A stretch of 64,000 nucleotides of DNA from Hirudinaria manillensis (GCA_034509925.1 CM067534.1:3182001-3246000), one strand, 5' to 3'. Shown: positions 1-13,369, counted from the stretch's first letter. Notes: generated by a model from the letters alone, not told the origin. Made by a program: numbers and translations.

Positions 1-61
1 CATTTGTTTCGTTTGTGTACATAACTGTTTGTTCAATAAACTCATAAACTCAAAAAAAAAA
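1..61 (+). repeat. 3' end of a poly(A)-tailed retroposon
   Basis: The window opens inside a retroposon tail: AATAAACTCATAAACTC followed by 11 A. The same ending (aataaactcataaa plus A-run) closes the element in the intron at 57.8 kb, and diverged versions end near 8.40, 25.86 and 37.81 kb. The body lies outside the window, so the family (SINE or truncated LINE) cannot be named. Confidence 0.5.
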
Positions 62-640
62 AGTTACAAAATGAGGTAATAAACCAGGGCCGTTGTAGAG
101 AGACCGGATGTCACAACCGCAAACACAAATTGGCCCTTCATAAATTTAATTGAATAATCCTGCGTTAAACTAAGGTCTCCATCCAATACTTTTAAAATGC
201 CTTCGTATCCTGATGGAACACTTTGGCTTCGCTAATTATTCCATTCCAATACCAACAAAACCACAGGTCCATGCAGGATCAACTGCGCTTGGCGCCCAAA
301 ATAAAAACTTAAATATTTCATACTTTCTTGGAAAACCATACGAATTGCCGATGATGATGATGATAGTGATGATAAAAACAATAATTTTTATTTAAGAGAT
401 TTAATTTTTCAATTAAATAAGCGGTTAGCACTTTATTATGTGTTATGTAATTACAAAGTAAAACTTTTTGTCTAAAATCATGCAGATGATCCATATCGTC
501 CGCCACAAAGAAATGAATGTACGCCAATCCCGAAATCTAATTTTATTCCAACATGATTATCCATATTATATGAAACATGATTTATATCATCACCAACGAT
601 TGAACAAGAAGTCACCACAGCGGCTCGCACAAAATGGATA
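62..640. repeat. dispersed AT-rich repeat module, copy of 36.75-37.35 kb
   Basis: Non-coding module containing 'gccgttg...gagaccggatgtcacaacc' and 'aaattggcccttcataaattt'. It reappears almost base for base at about 36,745-37,360, and its first half also near 10,420, 16,880 and 27,735. Short open frames inside it are shared only because the DNA is duplicated. I see no gene here. Confidence 0.6.
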
Positions 641-799
641 GCCATGATTTTTAAAATCTAAATAATCGTTTTTAATACTTTTAAAATACGTGCTTTGCGC
701 GGCTTTCCAATGCAAGTGCCTAAGTTTTATAATAACAATGATTTATTGCTGGTGTGAGTCTGGCGTCGTGGATGGATGGATGGATGGATGGATCCTCAA

Positions 800-1316
800 A
801 TAAGTCATGGCGTATGTTATAAGACAGGCATGAATTTAAGTTGCTTTAGTTTAGTTGAACTTGGAATTGAAACAATAACAGATTTGACTAAATTCAAGTG
901 GTTTGATTTGGAAAATAATCCATCTTTCAACAGTATCATTATGAGGAAATTGAAAGATTTTCTGAGAGCAGCTGAGCTTTAGTGATCACAAATTAGTCAA
1001 ATGATTGACAGATGAGAATTTAATAATCAGTTAAGTTTATATTCAAATTTAGTAATGTATAAGCAGTTTAATTGCAAAGGTGCAACAATATGTTAACCAA
1101 ACCGGTATTATTTCATTATGAAAATAAAGACCGATCTTTTTTAATTCTCGTTAACACATTTCCAAGTAATGCTTTGAGGTTTACTTCTTTGCTGTAGGTT
1201 CTGTATTACAAAGTTTCCATATCAAAAACATTTTACTTTAGTCTCTATTTTTGTATCTATTACAGGACATCAAGATGTCTATGCTGCAATGGAACAAAAT
1301 GCTTTGCAAAAATAAT
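800..1316 (+). pseudogene. decayed copy of the small SAM-like two-exon gene (copy 1)
   Basis: The first exon (to about 980) still encodes ELGIETITDL and KFKWFDLENNPSFNS, aligning with the intact copies at 13.4 and 47.3 kb. The second exon (about 1267-1316) encodes HQDVYAAMEQNAL and a stop. The donor is damaged: the intact copies read gcag|gtgaa, here it is gcagctgag. The 5' part, with start codon and promoter, is replaced by unrelated repeat with a short GGAT run (about 769-791). It is a relic of a gene family repeated four times in the window, more diverged from copies 2 and 4 than they are from each other. Confidence 0.6.
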
Positions 1317-1319
1317 GCC

Positions 1320-2590
1320 AGAAAGGCATTCCATCCAAGAAGATAATTTCTTCCTTAATTATCACAGAAAAATTAAACTAAAACAGGCATTGTAATATTA
1401 ATAAGGAAAATAATCATAGAGAAATAAAATAAATTATATATTTTCCAAAGTGTTTATTAAAACTTTATGCATCTTTAAAAAAGAATGATTATTAAAATGT
1501 TAAATATGGGATGACAAAATATGAGATCCGTAGAATATGGAAAAAGAATTTTTTAGGGAATTCTTTTTAAGGCTTTTAGGGTCTTCTTTAAAGATTGCAT
1601 TTGGTAGAGTTTTGGAAGTTTTTCGTAGTAATTCGGATTATGATCCTTTAAAAAGTTCGTTGGTCGATAATTTCGTTGGTGACAAGAATTTGAGATAAAC
1701 CAATCGTACAACAGACCGCTTTGCAGATTTTGTGCAAAAAACTTCTGCTTATTCATAGGGTGTCTCTAATCCTAATAACAAATTTCGCCCAAACTTGTCA
1801 TCAAAAGTTGAATCAAAAGCTGACATATCATGTCCTTGACAACTTGTCATCACTTTTTTTACCTATCAGATTTGTCCACGCTTTGCTACCAACATGCCTG
1901 TAGTCGAATGCTTATGCATGGAAATTGTTCAAAAGAACATAAATTGAAATAATAAACACTTTATGAATTCGAACAGGAAATATTTATTATCTAATATTAA
2001 TTTTTTAATATTTAATGTTGTTTTATTTAATATTTAATTTTAATATGAATAATAAATATTTATTGTGGTGAATAAAAACCAACGACGATTACTCTTTGTA
2101 AAAGAACTGGTTTTGGTTTTTGATTTATTGTTAATATTGCTATCGCAATTATTATTATTATTATGAATGATTTCACAATTATTATGTGTCGATATATTGA
2201 ATGTAATGAAAATGCGTTGAGTTATCCTGCTGCTATAAGCAGGATGCCATCTGTGGAATGTTCACTTAATATTTACATCCCGTGAAAATTAAGTGAAACA
2301 GTAAAATAAACTTTAAAATAAATTAGCATTATTAATGCAACAGTAGACAATTACACAAACAGGTTAAAGTGCTTATGGTGTTCAATACTTGATTGAGGCA
2401 ATCGTATACATCGGCAATACTGACACTTACGATTGTACCGACACTTCTTGAGATTTTGATTAGATGAAATGTGGATGAAGGTGTTAAAGTACAAAAATGA
2501 TTTAAAATCTTTTATATATTTATGACAGAGCTTGTAAATTAACCCCGTGAAATATTAAATTAAAAATTATTTCTTTAGACCGTAACACCT
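1320..2590. repeat. mosaic of dispersed repeat modules
   Basis: 1545-2290 ('tttttcgtagtaattcggattatgatcc' through 'gcaggatgccatctgtggaatg') is repeated at about 10,895-11,650 and 45,770-46,460. 2164-2590 is repeated at about 4060-4500, 11,550-11,930 and 17,580-18,030. No splice-compatible coding sequence was seen. Open frames of 60-70 codons are chance. Confidence 0.6.
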
Positions 2591-2850
2591 TTGCTAGACA
2601 TGGCCATTTAAAGTCTTGTTCATAACGAAGATGGTCAAGACTATGTTAGTTAGGTTAAGTATTAATGATAATGATGGATAATAATAGGAAGGAATGAAAA
2701 AAAAAATTAATAATAATAATAATACTGTATTAGTTAGTGAGATAATAGTTTTCCACGTTTTTTGCAGATCCATCGGAAAATGATATCCATACTTGCTGGA
2801 TTGCAAAGCATGGAGTTCATTTCGTCAAGACCTGTGTGCAAAAGATTCGA

Positions 2851-2963
2851 CCGATAAGAACATCCGCCTGATCAGCGGGTATGGCCCGGCCCCGGAGAAC
2901 GTCAGAGGTATAATGGGCCGAAACGTTTGCAGATGGGGCTACCTCTCTGAGGATTCTTGTCGG
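2851..2963 (+). mobile_element. orphan 3' UTR of an R2-like (RLE-class) retrotransposon
   Basis: This GC-richer patch matches the end of the R2-like element at 36.28-36.40 kb, sharing GGAGAACGTCAG and GGGCCGAAACGTT. It folds the same way. The outer arms ccgataagaa (2851) and ttcttgtcgg (2954) pair with one G-U. Inside is a hairpin with loop CTGATCA, then GGCCC pairing with GGGCC. No coding part remains, so this is a severely 5'-truncated insertion of a diverged subfamily. Confidence 0.6.
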
Positions 2964-4055
2964 CGCTCGCACAGAGTATCAATTTCTCTATTAATTAATT
3001 TAGTAAACGATGTTGGGGATGCTGGTGATTTTATCGAAACGGATTTCATGATGATGTGCTCTGTTCGCCATAGAGCGAATGATTCTTGGTAAATATGTGC
3101 ATTTAGTAACGGATAAAAGACACCTACGAAATAAATTTTAAACCCGGCATTTCCAGCCAATCACAATTAGCATTTGGCCCTTTATAAAATTCTCACGTCC
3201 AAACAAACCCATCGCTCGAAAGCGTCCATAAATACAGAGATATGTCGACGGGACGCGGACGGCATGAAATGCTTTAATATTTAATAATAATTGCATTTAA
3301 ATTATATTAATAATAATAACTTTAATAAATCACGGTCGAGTTATTTGCGGTGATTTAGCCTTTCGTCGGTGAACTGGCTTTATTGTACATATAAGCAATA
3401 TAGTAATTAACAAACTAATAAACAGAGAATAAGCGTGGAAGACAAAAGAATGTCTATGTGCATTTAATAACGGATAATAGACAACTACAAAATAATTTTT
3501 TAAACTCGGCATCGCCAACCAATCACAATTAGAATTTGTCCCTTTATAAAATTTACTCGTCCGCAACGAAACCGCCGCTAGATGGCGTCTAAAGACAAAT
3601 GCCGCTAAATCCCCCTTAGCAGGACTAATGCTAGTCACAAAGCTTAAATATTTCACATCTTCTTGGAACACCATAGGAGGTGTTTCTCGTTGGGGTACAT
3701 TTCAGAATGTTTTAAAAGTCATTACATTTATCCTCAGCGATGATAGCAAGGATTGTCTTCATTACCATCGCCATCATCATCGTCATCACAACCACCTCAT
3801 TAATAAGTAAAACACGAACAGTTTGGTGAAGACATTGTCTATTTAATAAATATTTACTAAAGTTTTTAAGAAAAATAATATTCGTAATGATAATGATGAT
3901 AGCAATAATAATTATTATAATTAAATAATATAAATTAAAGTATTATTATTATTAATAATAATAACTTTAAGAAATATCAACGGCCCCGATCAGTCGATTA
4001 ATAAACAATAGATGAATAGCTCCATTTTAAGCCCACTTTAAGACACTTATTATAA
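2964..4055. repeat. copies of the '13-copy' repeat module
   Basis: Contains one diverged and one good copy of the module recognised by 'ccagccaatcacaatta', 'cgccgctagatggcg', 'cgttggggtacatttcag' and a CATCATCAT-rich block ending in tandem AT. Related copies lie near 6.0, 6.9, 9.85, 16.4, 25.0, 27.3, 34.65, 40.2, 40.8, 41.65 and 44.2 kb. No gene. Confidence 0.6.
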
Positions 4056-4684
4056 ATATTAATGATTTCACTAATATTATGTTTTGATATAGTGAATGTA
4101 ATGAAAATGCGATAAGCAGTATGCCATCTGTGGAATGTTCACTTAATAATACATTCTGTGAAAATTAAGTGAAACAGTAAAATAAACTTAAAATAATGTA
4201 AATTAGCATTATTAATGCAACAGTAGACAATTACACAAACAGGTTAAAGTGCTTATGGTGTTCAATACTTGATTGAGGCAATCGTATACATCGGCAATAC
4301 TGACACTTACGATTGTACCAACACTTCTTGAGGTTTTGATTAGATGAAATGTGGATGAAGGTGTTAGAGTCCAAAAATGATTTAAAATCTCTTATATATT
4401 TATGACAGAGCTTGTAAATTAACCCCGTGAAATATTAAATTAAAAATTTCTTTAGACCGAAACACCTTTGCTAGACATGGCCATGTGTCTTAACCTTTGA
4501 GCTTCGTTGCTTCGTGCTCTGGACGTCAACGTCAAGAACCTTGGTATTTTATCATATTTTTGGATCCGATAAGCGGATGCTTTTTGTTAATTCCGGGTCA
4601 TCACGATGAGTTGGTTAAAATGCTTGCGACTGGAGGACTTGAGTTGAGACTCGTATCTGTCGGGTTACAATATCATATTAGGGG

Positions 4685-4780
4685 GGTATCGGGAAAATTC
4701 ACAGAACGAAAAATTCATCGCGCGGAAAATGGATGCCAGCGCGATGAACTTTCCGGCGATGAATTTTTCGATAACCGGTA
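4685..4780. mobile_element. fold-back element of iterated GGAAAATTCATCG (copy 1)
   Basis: The left arm (ggtatcgggaaaattca..., through cgcgcggaaaat) is the approximate reverse complement of the right arm (gcgcgatgaactttcc through gaatttttcgataacc). Only about 13 bp separates them, so the whole block is a hairpin. Each arm has two or three units of about 16 bp around GGAAAATTCATCG. The same units flank the Mutator-like transposase relic at 48.97-49.78 kb, so I infer a minimal non-autonomous derivative of that family. Confidence 0.55.
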
Positions 4781-7700
4781 GGGAATGATCATGGAGCGAT
4801 AGTACCGGGACAAATGAATAAAAATTGAAAATATATCAAATTGTGAATTACAATCAGTACTTTAATTTAAATTAATATAATAATAGTAACATCTCGAATA
4901 ATTTACTCGAGCAAAATCAAAATGATGGAGTACTGAAAATGTACTGCACTGTTCGTAAGTCAAAGTTATTTTTAAAGTTCCATGGGTAGTCACAGATTCC
5001 TTAAAAGATCCCATCATCATAATTCGGATTAATATTCATTAAGCGACTTTAGGTCTTTTCCCCTAATTTAGAAACGTAACAAAACGAGCGCAGAAAAATT
5101 TCATATGAAAAAGTACATGAAATGAATTTCAGTGCTAAATTGTATTAATTTTAAAATAATATTAATCAAGATTTATTCGAATAATTTTAAAAGAAACTCC
5201 TTTGCCTTTGCGAAAGCTTTTAGTTATAAGTTATAAGTCACCATCCAATATTTCTAAAATGCTTTGGTATCCTTATGGAAGACTTTGCCTTCGTCAATTA
5301 TTCCATTCCAATTCCAACAAAACCACAGATCCACACACGATCGAGAGCCGCATGGCGCCCAAAATAAAAATTAAATCTTCTACACGGACATTGGATTATC
5401 AACCCTCGTATATTATATATATTATATGTATATATATATTATTTCGTACTCGCTATTATCTCTTTTCTGTTGGGGCAAGTGTTGGCATATTGATATGGTG
5501 ATAGAGAGTATTTTTCCATCCATAATTTTGAAATATTCGTTACGAAGCTCTGTTTAATTATTTACCCGGGGTTTAAATCCAAACCTGAAAAGGATTTGAA
5601 ATGGAACGCCATGATATTGAAACTATAAAAGAGATTGTTTTATGAATACTTATAAAATATACGCGGTGATTTAGCCCTTCGTTCATAAACTGGCTTTACT
5701 GTCGATATAAGCAATTTAGAAATTAACATAATTAATAAGCAGAGAATAAGCGTGGAAGACAAAAGAATGTCTATGTGCATTTAATAACGGATAAAAGACA
5801 ACTACAAATAAATTTTTATAAGCCTGGTACCGCAAGCCAATCACAATTAGAATTTGGCCCTTTATAAAATTCACTCGTCCGTAAAATTCACAAATCGGCG
5901 CTAGATGGCGACCAAAAATCAGGAGTCGAACATCCTAACAAGCATGAGAACGACTTACAAAGCTTAAATATTTCACAACTTCTTGGAACACCAAACGAGG
6001 TGTTTCTCGTTGGGGTACATTTCAGAATGTTTTAAAAGTCATTACATTTATTCTCAGCGATGATAACAAGGTTTATCTTCATTACCGTCGCCATCACCAT
6101 CGTCATCATAACCACTTCATTAATAAGTAAAACACGAACAGTTTGGTGAAGATATTCGTTATTTAATAAAGTATTTAAGCACATTACTACTCGTAATGAT
6201 AATGATGATAACATTAATAATTATTATAATTAAATAACATCAATTGAAACTAAATATTATTATTGTTATTAATAATAACTTTAAGAAATATCAACGGCCA
6301 TGATCAGTCGATTAATAAAATATTAAAACTAACTAAGAATTGATAATAAATTAAATGATTAAAATTAAATGATATTAATAATAATAACTTTACTTTTTGT
6401 CCGCAATACCGATCTGGTCATGTTGTCCTTGTCATGTTGGGGAGGGTGTTGGTAAATGATATGGTTATGGCTATTCGGAGAGCATCGTTAGCAATCTTTA
6501 GTTATGAAGTATTTGGTATGAAGATATCTTTATTTCTTATTCGGTGTCAAAGGGTTTAAAATGTATCGCCATGATTTTGAAACTCTAAATAATCGTTTTT
6601 AATATACGTGCTTCGCTCGGCTTTGCAAACTAATGTTAAATCAAAAGTTAAAATTCACTTCAAATTCTTGTTGCACTTAGGTTAGAGTTTGGTTTTTAGG
6701 CATGAAAACAATTTCAATAATACATTTTTAATTAGAATCTCTAAAAGCCGTATTACACTATTCGAATATATTTCTTGTATCTTAAACTTTACCCTAATCT
6801 GTCTTTACGCTAGATGGCGTCTAAAAACAAAATACTCGAGGATGCATTCTGTGCGCTGCGTACTTTTAAGCTGAAATATTTCACAACTTCTTGGAACACC
6901 AAACGAGGTGTTTCTCGTTGGGGTACATTTCAGAATGTTTTAAAAGTCATTACATTTATCCTCAGCGATGATAACAAGGATTATCTTTATTACCATCGGC
7001 ATCATCATCGTCATCACAACCACCTCATTAATAATTAAAATACGAATAGTTTGATGAAGATATTCGTTACTTAATAAAGTTTTCAAGCACATTACTACTC
7101 GTAATGATAATGATGATAACAATAATAATTATTATAATTAAATAACATCAATTGAAATTAAGTATTATTATTGTTATTAATAATAACTTTAAGAAATATC
7201 AACGGCAATGATCAGTCGATTAATAAAATATTAAAATTAACAACAAGGCATATAAATGTGCATTTCATGACTGATAACTGACAATTTCTAATAATTTTTT
7301 TAAAAACCTCAAATCCTCGCAAGCTAATCGCAATCAGAATACCGGGCCCTTTTAATAATCTAATCGAATGCCCCGCCACTACAGGAGGCGCAATGGCGGA
7401 ATATTTCTAATTCTCCATTGATCTCCACTTTTGTCGTCATAATTCATGCCGTTCCAAATTCACAACAAAACATAACTCCTCACACGATCAACTCCCAAAA
7501 TAGAAGTTAAAGCTAGTCGTAAATGACATGGAATCTTCGTGGTATTACGTGATTTTAGCTTCACGACTGCGGGAGAGTTGTTTCAGCATCAAGTCACAAT
7601 TACGTCACAATTTATTTTTTAAATTGTGTAATTAATTAATCTAGTAAACGATGTCGGTTGATGATCACGAAACGGATTTTCTGATGACTAAAGATGGGAA

Positions 7701-8218
7701 AATGCTCTCCGAATAGCTATCTCCATATCATTTACCAAAGCCGCCCCAACAGAAAGATGACGGTAGAGGGTACAAAATAATAAAAAGATAGACTTGTAGA
7801 TAGTAAGAGAAGTTGAAATGCATACATGAAATCACTCGATATTTTCAGAAATTTCTAAACGGATATTTTTTGGGCGCCCTCTGGTTTATGATCCGGCACA
7901 TTTTCGAGATTTCGAGATAATTTAATTGTAAGCAATGAATTTCACTGATTTTTTTGAGGCAATCGTATACATGTTGGTAAATGTTGTGGTTATGGCTATT
8001 CGGAGAGCATCGTTAACAATCTTTAGTTTTGAATTATTTGGTACAAAGATATCTTTATTTCTTATTCGGAGTCAAAGGGTTTAAAATGGATAGCCATGAT
8101 TTTAAAACTCTAAATAATCGTTTTTAATACTTTTAAAATATGTGCTTTGCACGGCTTTCCAATGCAAGTGCCTAAGTTTTCTAATAACAATGATTTATTG
8201 CTGGAGTGAGTCTGGCAT

Positions 8219-8400
8219 CGTGCACTTCCTTAAGACTGGACCTGTGAGTCTGTTAGATTTAATTTTATAATATTGCCATTAATGCAGCTGCTGTATTTCA
8301 GCAAGTTTTGCGTAGTGTTTTAGGTTTGATTTCTTGATTTATCTAACAATCAATTTGATTGTAAGGAATTTGTTTAGTTTTGAATTTATAAACTCATGAA
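8219..8400 (+). repeat. retroposon copy (cttaagactgg...aaactcatgaaat)
   Basis: Starts near 'cttccttaagactggacctgtgagtctgtt' and ends 'tttataaactcatgaaatat'. It is copied at about 25,679-25,858 by the segmental duplication. Diverged independent copies sit near 37,625-37,810 and in the 57.6-kb intron. The common 3' end and the A-tails at positions 51-61 and 57,825 suggest retroposition. Confidence 0.45.
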
Positions 8401-10888
8401 ATATGAATGAAAAAGCCGGAAGAAAATTATAAAAGTTTAGATCAGCCGGAACAAATAAAGAACCGTTTATTTCCGGTATTTTTAAAAGCCAACGCCCACA
8501 AATATTTTTTTACGTGTTGTGCAATCTCAAAGTAAAACTTTTCGTCGGAAATCCAGCAAATTATTTAGATCATCCGCCATAGGGCGGCTAAAAAAAGTGC
8601 AAAATGATTCACTTATCTAGTACCTTCACCATACTAAGCTTTCTTCCGGTCATGTATTATAAGTACTCTTACAATATCAATCAAGGTGTTTATTAATGAA
8701 GTATCGTTGCTTGTCCATGTTTTTATTATTTTGTACTCGCTAATATCATCCTTCTGTTGGGGCAAGAGTTGGCATATGATATGGAGATATAGAGGTTATT
8801 TTTCGTATTTTCGTTGAGGTATACCTCAGCCAGAAACATATGGACATTATCTAGAAGAGACAGCCAAAGTTTTTCCATTGAGCATTCGTTTTTTTTTTTG
8901 GTCGCCCCCTAGCGATGTGTTGTTGTCCTGCATAAGTTGCTCGTATTTGTGCTTATTGAATATTCTGTTGTATCGTTTCTTGCTCCTCTGTGTTGTTTGA
9001 CGTCTACTTATCATTGTTAAGCCAAGTAACGTACGAACCACTGCAAGAAATTATAGTTGGAGATTAATCAAGACGACCGGTTATATTAAATTTTCGTTTT
9101 TAATTCAAGAAAATAACTCCTGATACCATAAAATGCAATTTTCCTAGGAGGTCATAAGTGAAAAATAAACACCTCGTTCGGCTTCAAGAATGGGTGATAT
9201 TTTAAAGAGAGGTTGAACACGTGAACCGCATCATATTTTAGAGAAAGCGCGTAATTTGTGGATGTCCCTAGAGGACTAGTTTTAAATTATTTCAATTTTA
9301 TTTTGTTTTACTCACCCATACATCTACGGTTAGGTGGCCAATCGGGCCGAATCACGCAGTCCAGACAAGCGAATCCGCGCAAAAAATGAGTGCGCATTAT
9401 AATCTGACGATCCCTCCACAGATTAGGTCAGTCGTTAAAACATCATTATCAAGCCCGCCACGTCCACTAGGACAAATTCATAACATCGAAATCAAGATTT
9501 TTCATAGATTACGTGTCAAAGTAAAACTTTTTGTCCAAAACTGTACTTTACTGTACATATAAGTAATTTAGTAATTAACATAATTAATAAACAGAGAATA
9601 AGCCTGAAAGACAAAAGAATGTCTAAGTGCATTTAATTACGGATAATAGACAACTACAAATTAATTTTATTTAAGCCCGGTATCGCCAGCCAATCACAAT
9701 TAGAAATTGGCCCTTTATAAAATTTACTCGTCCATAATGAACCCGCCGCTAGATGGCGACCAAAAACAGACATTGAAGAAAACACAACGAGCAGCATGAG
9801 AACTACTTAAACAGCTTAAATATTTCAAAACTCCTTGGAACACTAAACGAGGTGTTTCTCGTTGGGGTACATTTCAGAATGTTTTAAAAGCCATTACAAT
9901 TATCCTCAGCGATGATAACAAGGATTATCTTCATTACCGTCGCCACCATCATCATCGTCATCATAACAACCACATTAATAAGTAATACACGAACAGTTTG
10001 GTGAAGATATTCGTTATTTAATAAAGTTTTTAAGCACATTACTACTCGTAATGATAATGATGATAACATTAATAATTATTATAATTAAATAACATCAATT
10101 GGAATTAAGTATTATTATTATTGTTATTAATAATAACTTTAAGAAATATCAACGGCCATGATCAGTCGATTAATAAAATATTAAAATTAACTAAGAATAA
10201 TTGGTTAAATAATTGTAAACAATAGATGAATAGCTTCATTTTAAGCCCTATTGTGTAATGAATTTCTCTTGGGTTTTTTTTTTTTGACAATGGGAATACA
10301 TTTTAAGGTTCCTTTTAGAAGCGACAGGCAAGTTATGATTGGTTATCCAATAACGTAATTTTTATAAGACACTTAGTGAATTTGAGAAACAAATTAATTA
10401 CATAAGTTACAAAATGAGTTTATAAACCAGGGCCGTTGCAGCGAGACCGGATGTCACAACCTCATATACAAATTGGCCCTTCATAAATTTAATTGAATAA
10501 TCCTGCGTTAAACTAAGGTCTCCCTCCAATACTCCTTAATTGCCTTGGTATCCTGATGGAACACTTTGACTTCGCTAATTATTCCATTCCAATTCCATTA
10601 AAACCACAGGTCCATGCAGGATCAACTGCGCTTGGCGACCAAATAAAAACAAGAAATTATCTTTTGCTGATGATGAATCTTCCTCGTATATTATTTCAGT
10701 TTCACGACTACAATTAGTAGATGTATTTCAGCATCAACTTACAATTTCGGCAATTTATTTTTAAATTTTATAATTATTAATTAATTTAGTAAAAATTTCT
10801 TATCAAAATCTTTTTATTCATAGGCTTGATTGTGCGTCAAAAAATACAATTTACGAAATTTTGAGAAGTATTAATTTGTTATTAATTG

Positions 10889-11027
10889 CAACTTGGAAAT
10901 TCTTTTTGAGACTTTTAGGGACTTCTTTAAAGATTGCATTTGGGAGAGTTTTCGAAGATTTTCTTAGTAATTCGGATTATGATCCTTTAAATAGTTCGTT
11001 GGTATTTGATGGCAAAAATTTGAGATA

Positions 11028-11075
<48 letters not shown>

Positions 11076-11484
11076 TCGGTTCATTAGAGTGGCGTATGTC
11101 CGTTGGGTGTCTCTAATCCTAATAACGAGCCAAATTTCGCCCAAACTTGTCATCAAAAGTTGAATCAAAAGCTGACATATCATGTCCTTGACAACTTGTC
11201 ATCACTTTCTTTACCTATCAGATTTGTCCATGCTTTGCTACGAACTTGCATGTAGTCGAATGCTCATGCATGGAAATTGTTCAAAAGAACATTTTTTGAA
11301 ATAATAAACACTTGACGTTAATTGGAACAAGAAATATTTATTGTTTAATATTAGTTTTTTAATATATAATTTTAATTTGAATAATAAATATTTATTGTTG
11401 TGAATAAAAACCGTTTGAAAACCAATGACGATTACTCTTTGTAAAAGAACTGGTTTTGGTTTTTGATTTATTGTTAATATCGCA

Positions 11485-11557
<73 letters not shown>

Positions 11558-12740
11558 ATTTCACTAATATTATGTGTTGATATAGTGAATGTAATGGGAT
11601 ATCCTGCTGCTATAAGCAGGATGCCCTCTGTGGAATGTTCACTTAATATTTACATACCGTGAAAATTAAGTGAAACAGTAAAATAAACTTAAAATAATGT
11701 AAATTAGCATTATTAATGCAACAGTAGACAATTACACAAACAGGTTAAAGTGCTTATGGTGTTCAATACTTGATTGAGGCAATCTTATACATCGGCAATA
11801 CTGACACTTACTATTGTACCGACACTTCTTTGAGGTTTTGATTAGATGAAATGTGGATGAAGGTGTTAAAGTCCAAAAATGATTTAAAATCTCTTATATA
11901 TTCATGACAGAGCTTGTAACTTAACTCCGTGAAAAATCCATGTCATGAACGAAATAAAATTCATTTTAATTCGGCTACGTTTGTGATGGAAATTTAAATC
12001 GGGTTCCATATGTAGTATTTTACAATTTCAGATGCCCTCAGCAGGTTTTGAGAAATAATTTCCAATTTTCGACAAATTTCATACACAGTAAGGGCGGAGG
12101 TCACGTCTCTGTTGCAGTAATAGCAACTTTTGACAATCTTATGTGTAAGGTTCGACCGTTCAACTGTTCACATTAGCAGTCCGAAGATCTTATGAATTTG
12201 TACATTTCTACAAAATTTGTATTACAAGTACTATGTCGCCGAAGTTGCCGATAGATTTACAAAGAATAATATCAAGCCTACTGCAGATCATAATAATAAT
12301 ATAAATGAATTAACGGATTAATTTATTATTGAATAAGCAATTAATTTGCAAATTTTGCAAACGGACAACGTTTAACATTGTTATCGTTAAATTTTGAGCA
12401 TAAACACCTCCGATTAAAAATCATTATTGAAATATAAGTTCTAATTAATCTAACCGATGGTTATATAGTTTTGGTTATTAACTTTAATGTTTCGAAGATT
12501 CCTTTTAAAAGCCTATGCATATTAAATAGGCTCTGTTTGTTGTTGTTGTTGTTGTTGTTGGAAAGTCGGATTGAAATAATTTGTTGAACTAGAGAGATCA
12601 AAGATTAATCTTTAGTTAATCTTTTGATATAATTCTTTAATTAATATAAATTATGTACATTAATACATTAATATTAATTAGTCAATACATTCACATATGT
12701 ATATAGAATGTGATATATCAATATATAAAAATTTTATGAA
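10889..12740. repeat. repeat modules and simple repeats; no gene seen
   Basis: 10,895-11,930 is another copy of the modules at 1.55-2.5 and 45.8-46.5 kb. It contains a pure (AAT)n run at about 11,028-11,073 and a pure (ATT)n run at about 11,484-11,555. These create false poly-Ile and poly-Leu reading frames. 11,930-12,740 is AT-rich, largely single-copy in the window, with a (TTG)n run at about 12,538-12,560 and no coding signal. Confidence 0.6.
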
Positions 12741-13330
12741 AATAAAAGCTCGACTTTGATTGAAAAGTGGTAAGTTTTCCAATTGGGGTTTTCTTTGCTC
12801 AGCTTATCTACAACCAGCTTAGCCTAAGAAAACCCAAACTTGCAAAAATGATGTACGTGTGTAGGTAAAACAAAGGTCTGAATTTACGTAATTTGTGTGT
12901 TTTAGAAATCGCAGAAAAAATAAATTTGACATATTTTAAAGTTACGTATTTACAAATCGCAGAAAAATAAAATCCCGACTTTGATTGAAAAGTGGAAAGT
13001 TTTCCAATTGGGTCTTTCTTTGTTCAGCTTATCTACAACCAGCTTAGCCTGGGAAAACCCAAACTTGCAAAAACGATATAGGTGTAGGTAAAACAAAGGT
13101 CTGAATTTATGTAATTATGTATTGTAGAAATTGCAGAAAAAATAAATTTGATATCTTAAAGTACTTACAAATCGCAGAAAAATAAAATCCCGACTTTGAT
13201 TGAAAATTGAAAAGATCTCCAGCTGGGTCTTTCTTTGTTCAGCTTATCTACCACCAGCTTAGCTTGGGAAAACCCAAACTTGCAAAAACCATGTACGTGT
13301 ATATAAAACAAAGGTCTGAATTTATGTTGC
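12741..13330 (+). promoter_or_regulatory. tandemly triplicated promoter unit upstream of the SAM-like gene
   Basis: Three head-to-tail units begin at about 12,741, 12,966 and 13,181 (225, 215 and about 150 bp). Each reads cgactttgattgaaaa, a cttatctac(a/c)accagcttagc core, gaaaacccaaacttgcaaaaa, then acaaaggtctgaattta. Only the gene-proximal unit has a good TATA box (TATATAAAA, 13,300-13,308). The two upstream units have TGTAGGTAAAAC there. A single related unit with TATATAAA (47,199-47,206) precedes the 47.3-kb copy, so this block is the family's promoter region, duplicated locally. Transcription start is expected about 30 bp after the TATA box. Confidence 0.55.
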
Positions 13331-13369
13331 TACCAGTTTGTAGTTCGGTTTCTTCTCGGAGCAGCAGCT

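Larger units (their letters stand above)
4060..10888. repeat. segmental duplication, arm A
   Basis: Collinear with 17,580-28,212 at very high identity. The offset is about 13.53 kb up to 5612, then about 19.0, 18.1 and 17.4 kb. The changes are explained by the Gypsy insertion in arm B and two deletions in arm B between repeated modules. Identity stops at 10,888 / 28,212, just after 'ttgttattaattgcaactt'. Arm A holds the uninterrupted (empty) version of the Gypsy target at about 5605-5620. No host gene recognised inside; shared ORFs are duplication shadows. Confidence 0.75.

Noticed and set aside
318..527. 69-codon minus-strand frame repeated at 37,001-37,198
   Set aside because: It lies entirely within a duplicated repeat module, with a His run that changes length with the GAT repeat.
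4497..4781. 94-codon frame duplicated at 18,027-18,323
   Set aside because: It runs into the fold-back hairpin and its similarity is explained by the segmental duplication; no start or splice signals.
6032..6214. A 60-codon minus-strand frame (MLSSLSLRVVMC...) conserved in at least seven places
   Set aside because: Its conservation equals that of the surrounding repeat DNA; it is low-complexity, from the CATCATCAT block, and copies vary without codon bias.
11238..11662. Poly-Ile and poly-Leu proteins
   Set aside because: Produced by the (ATT)n/(AAT)n microsatellite.
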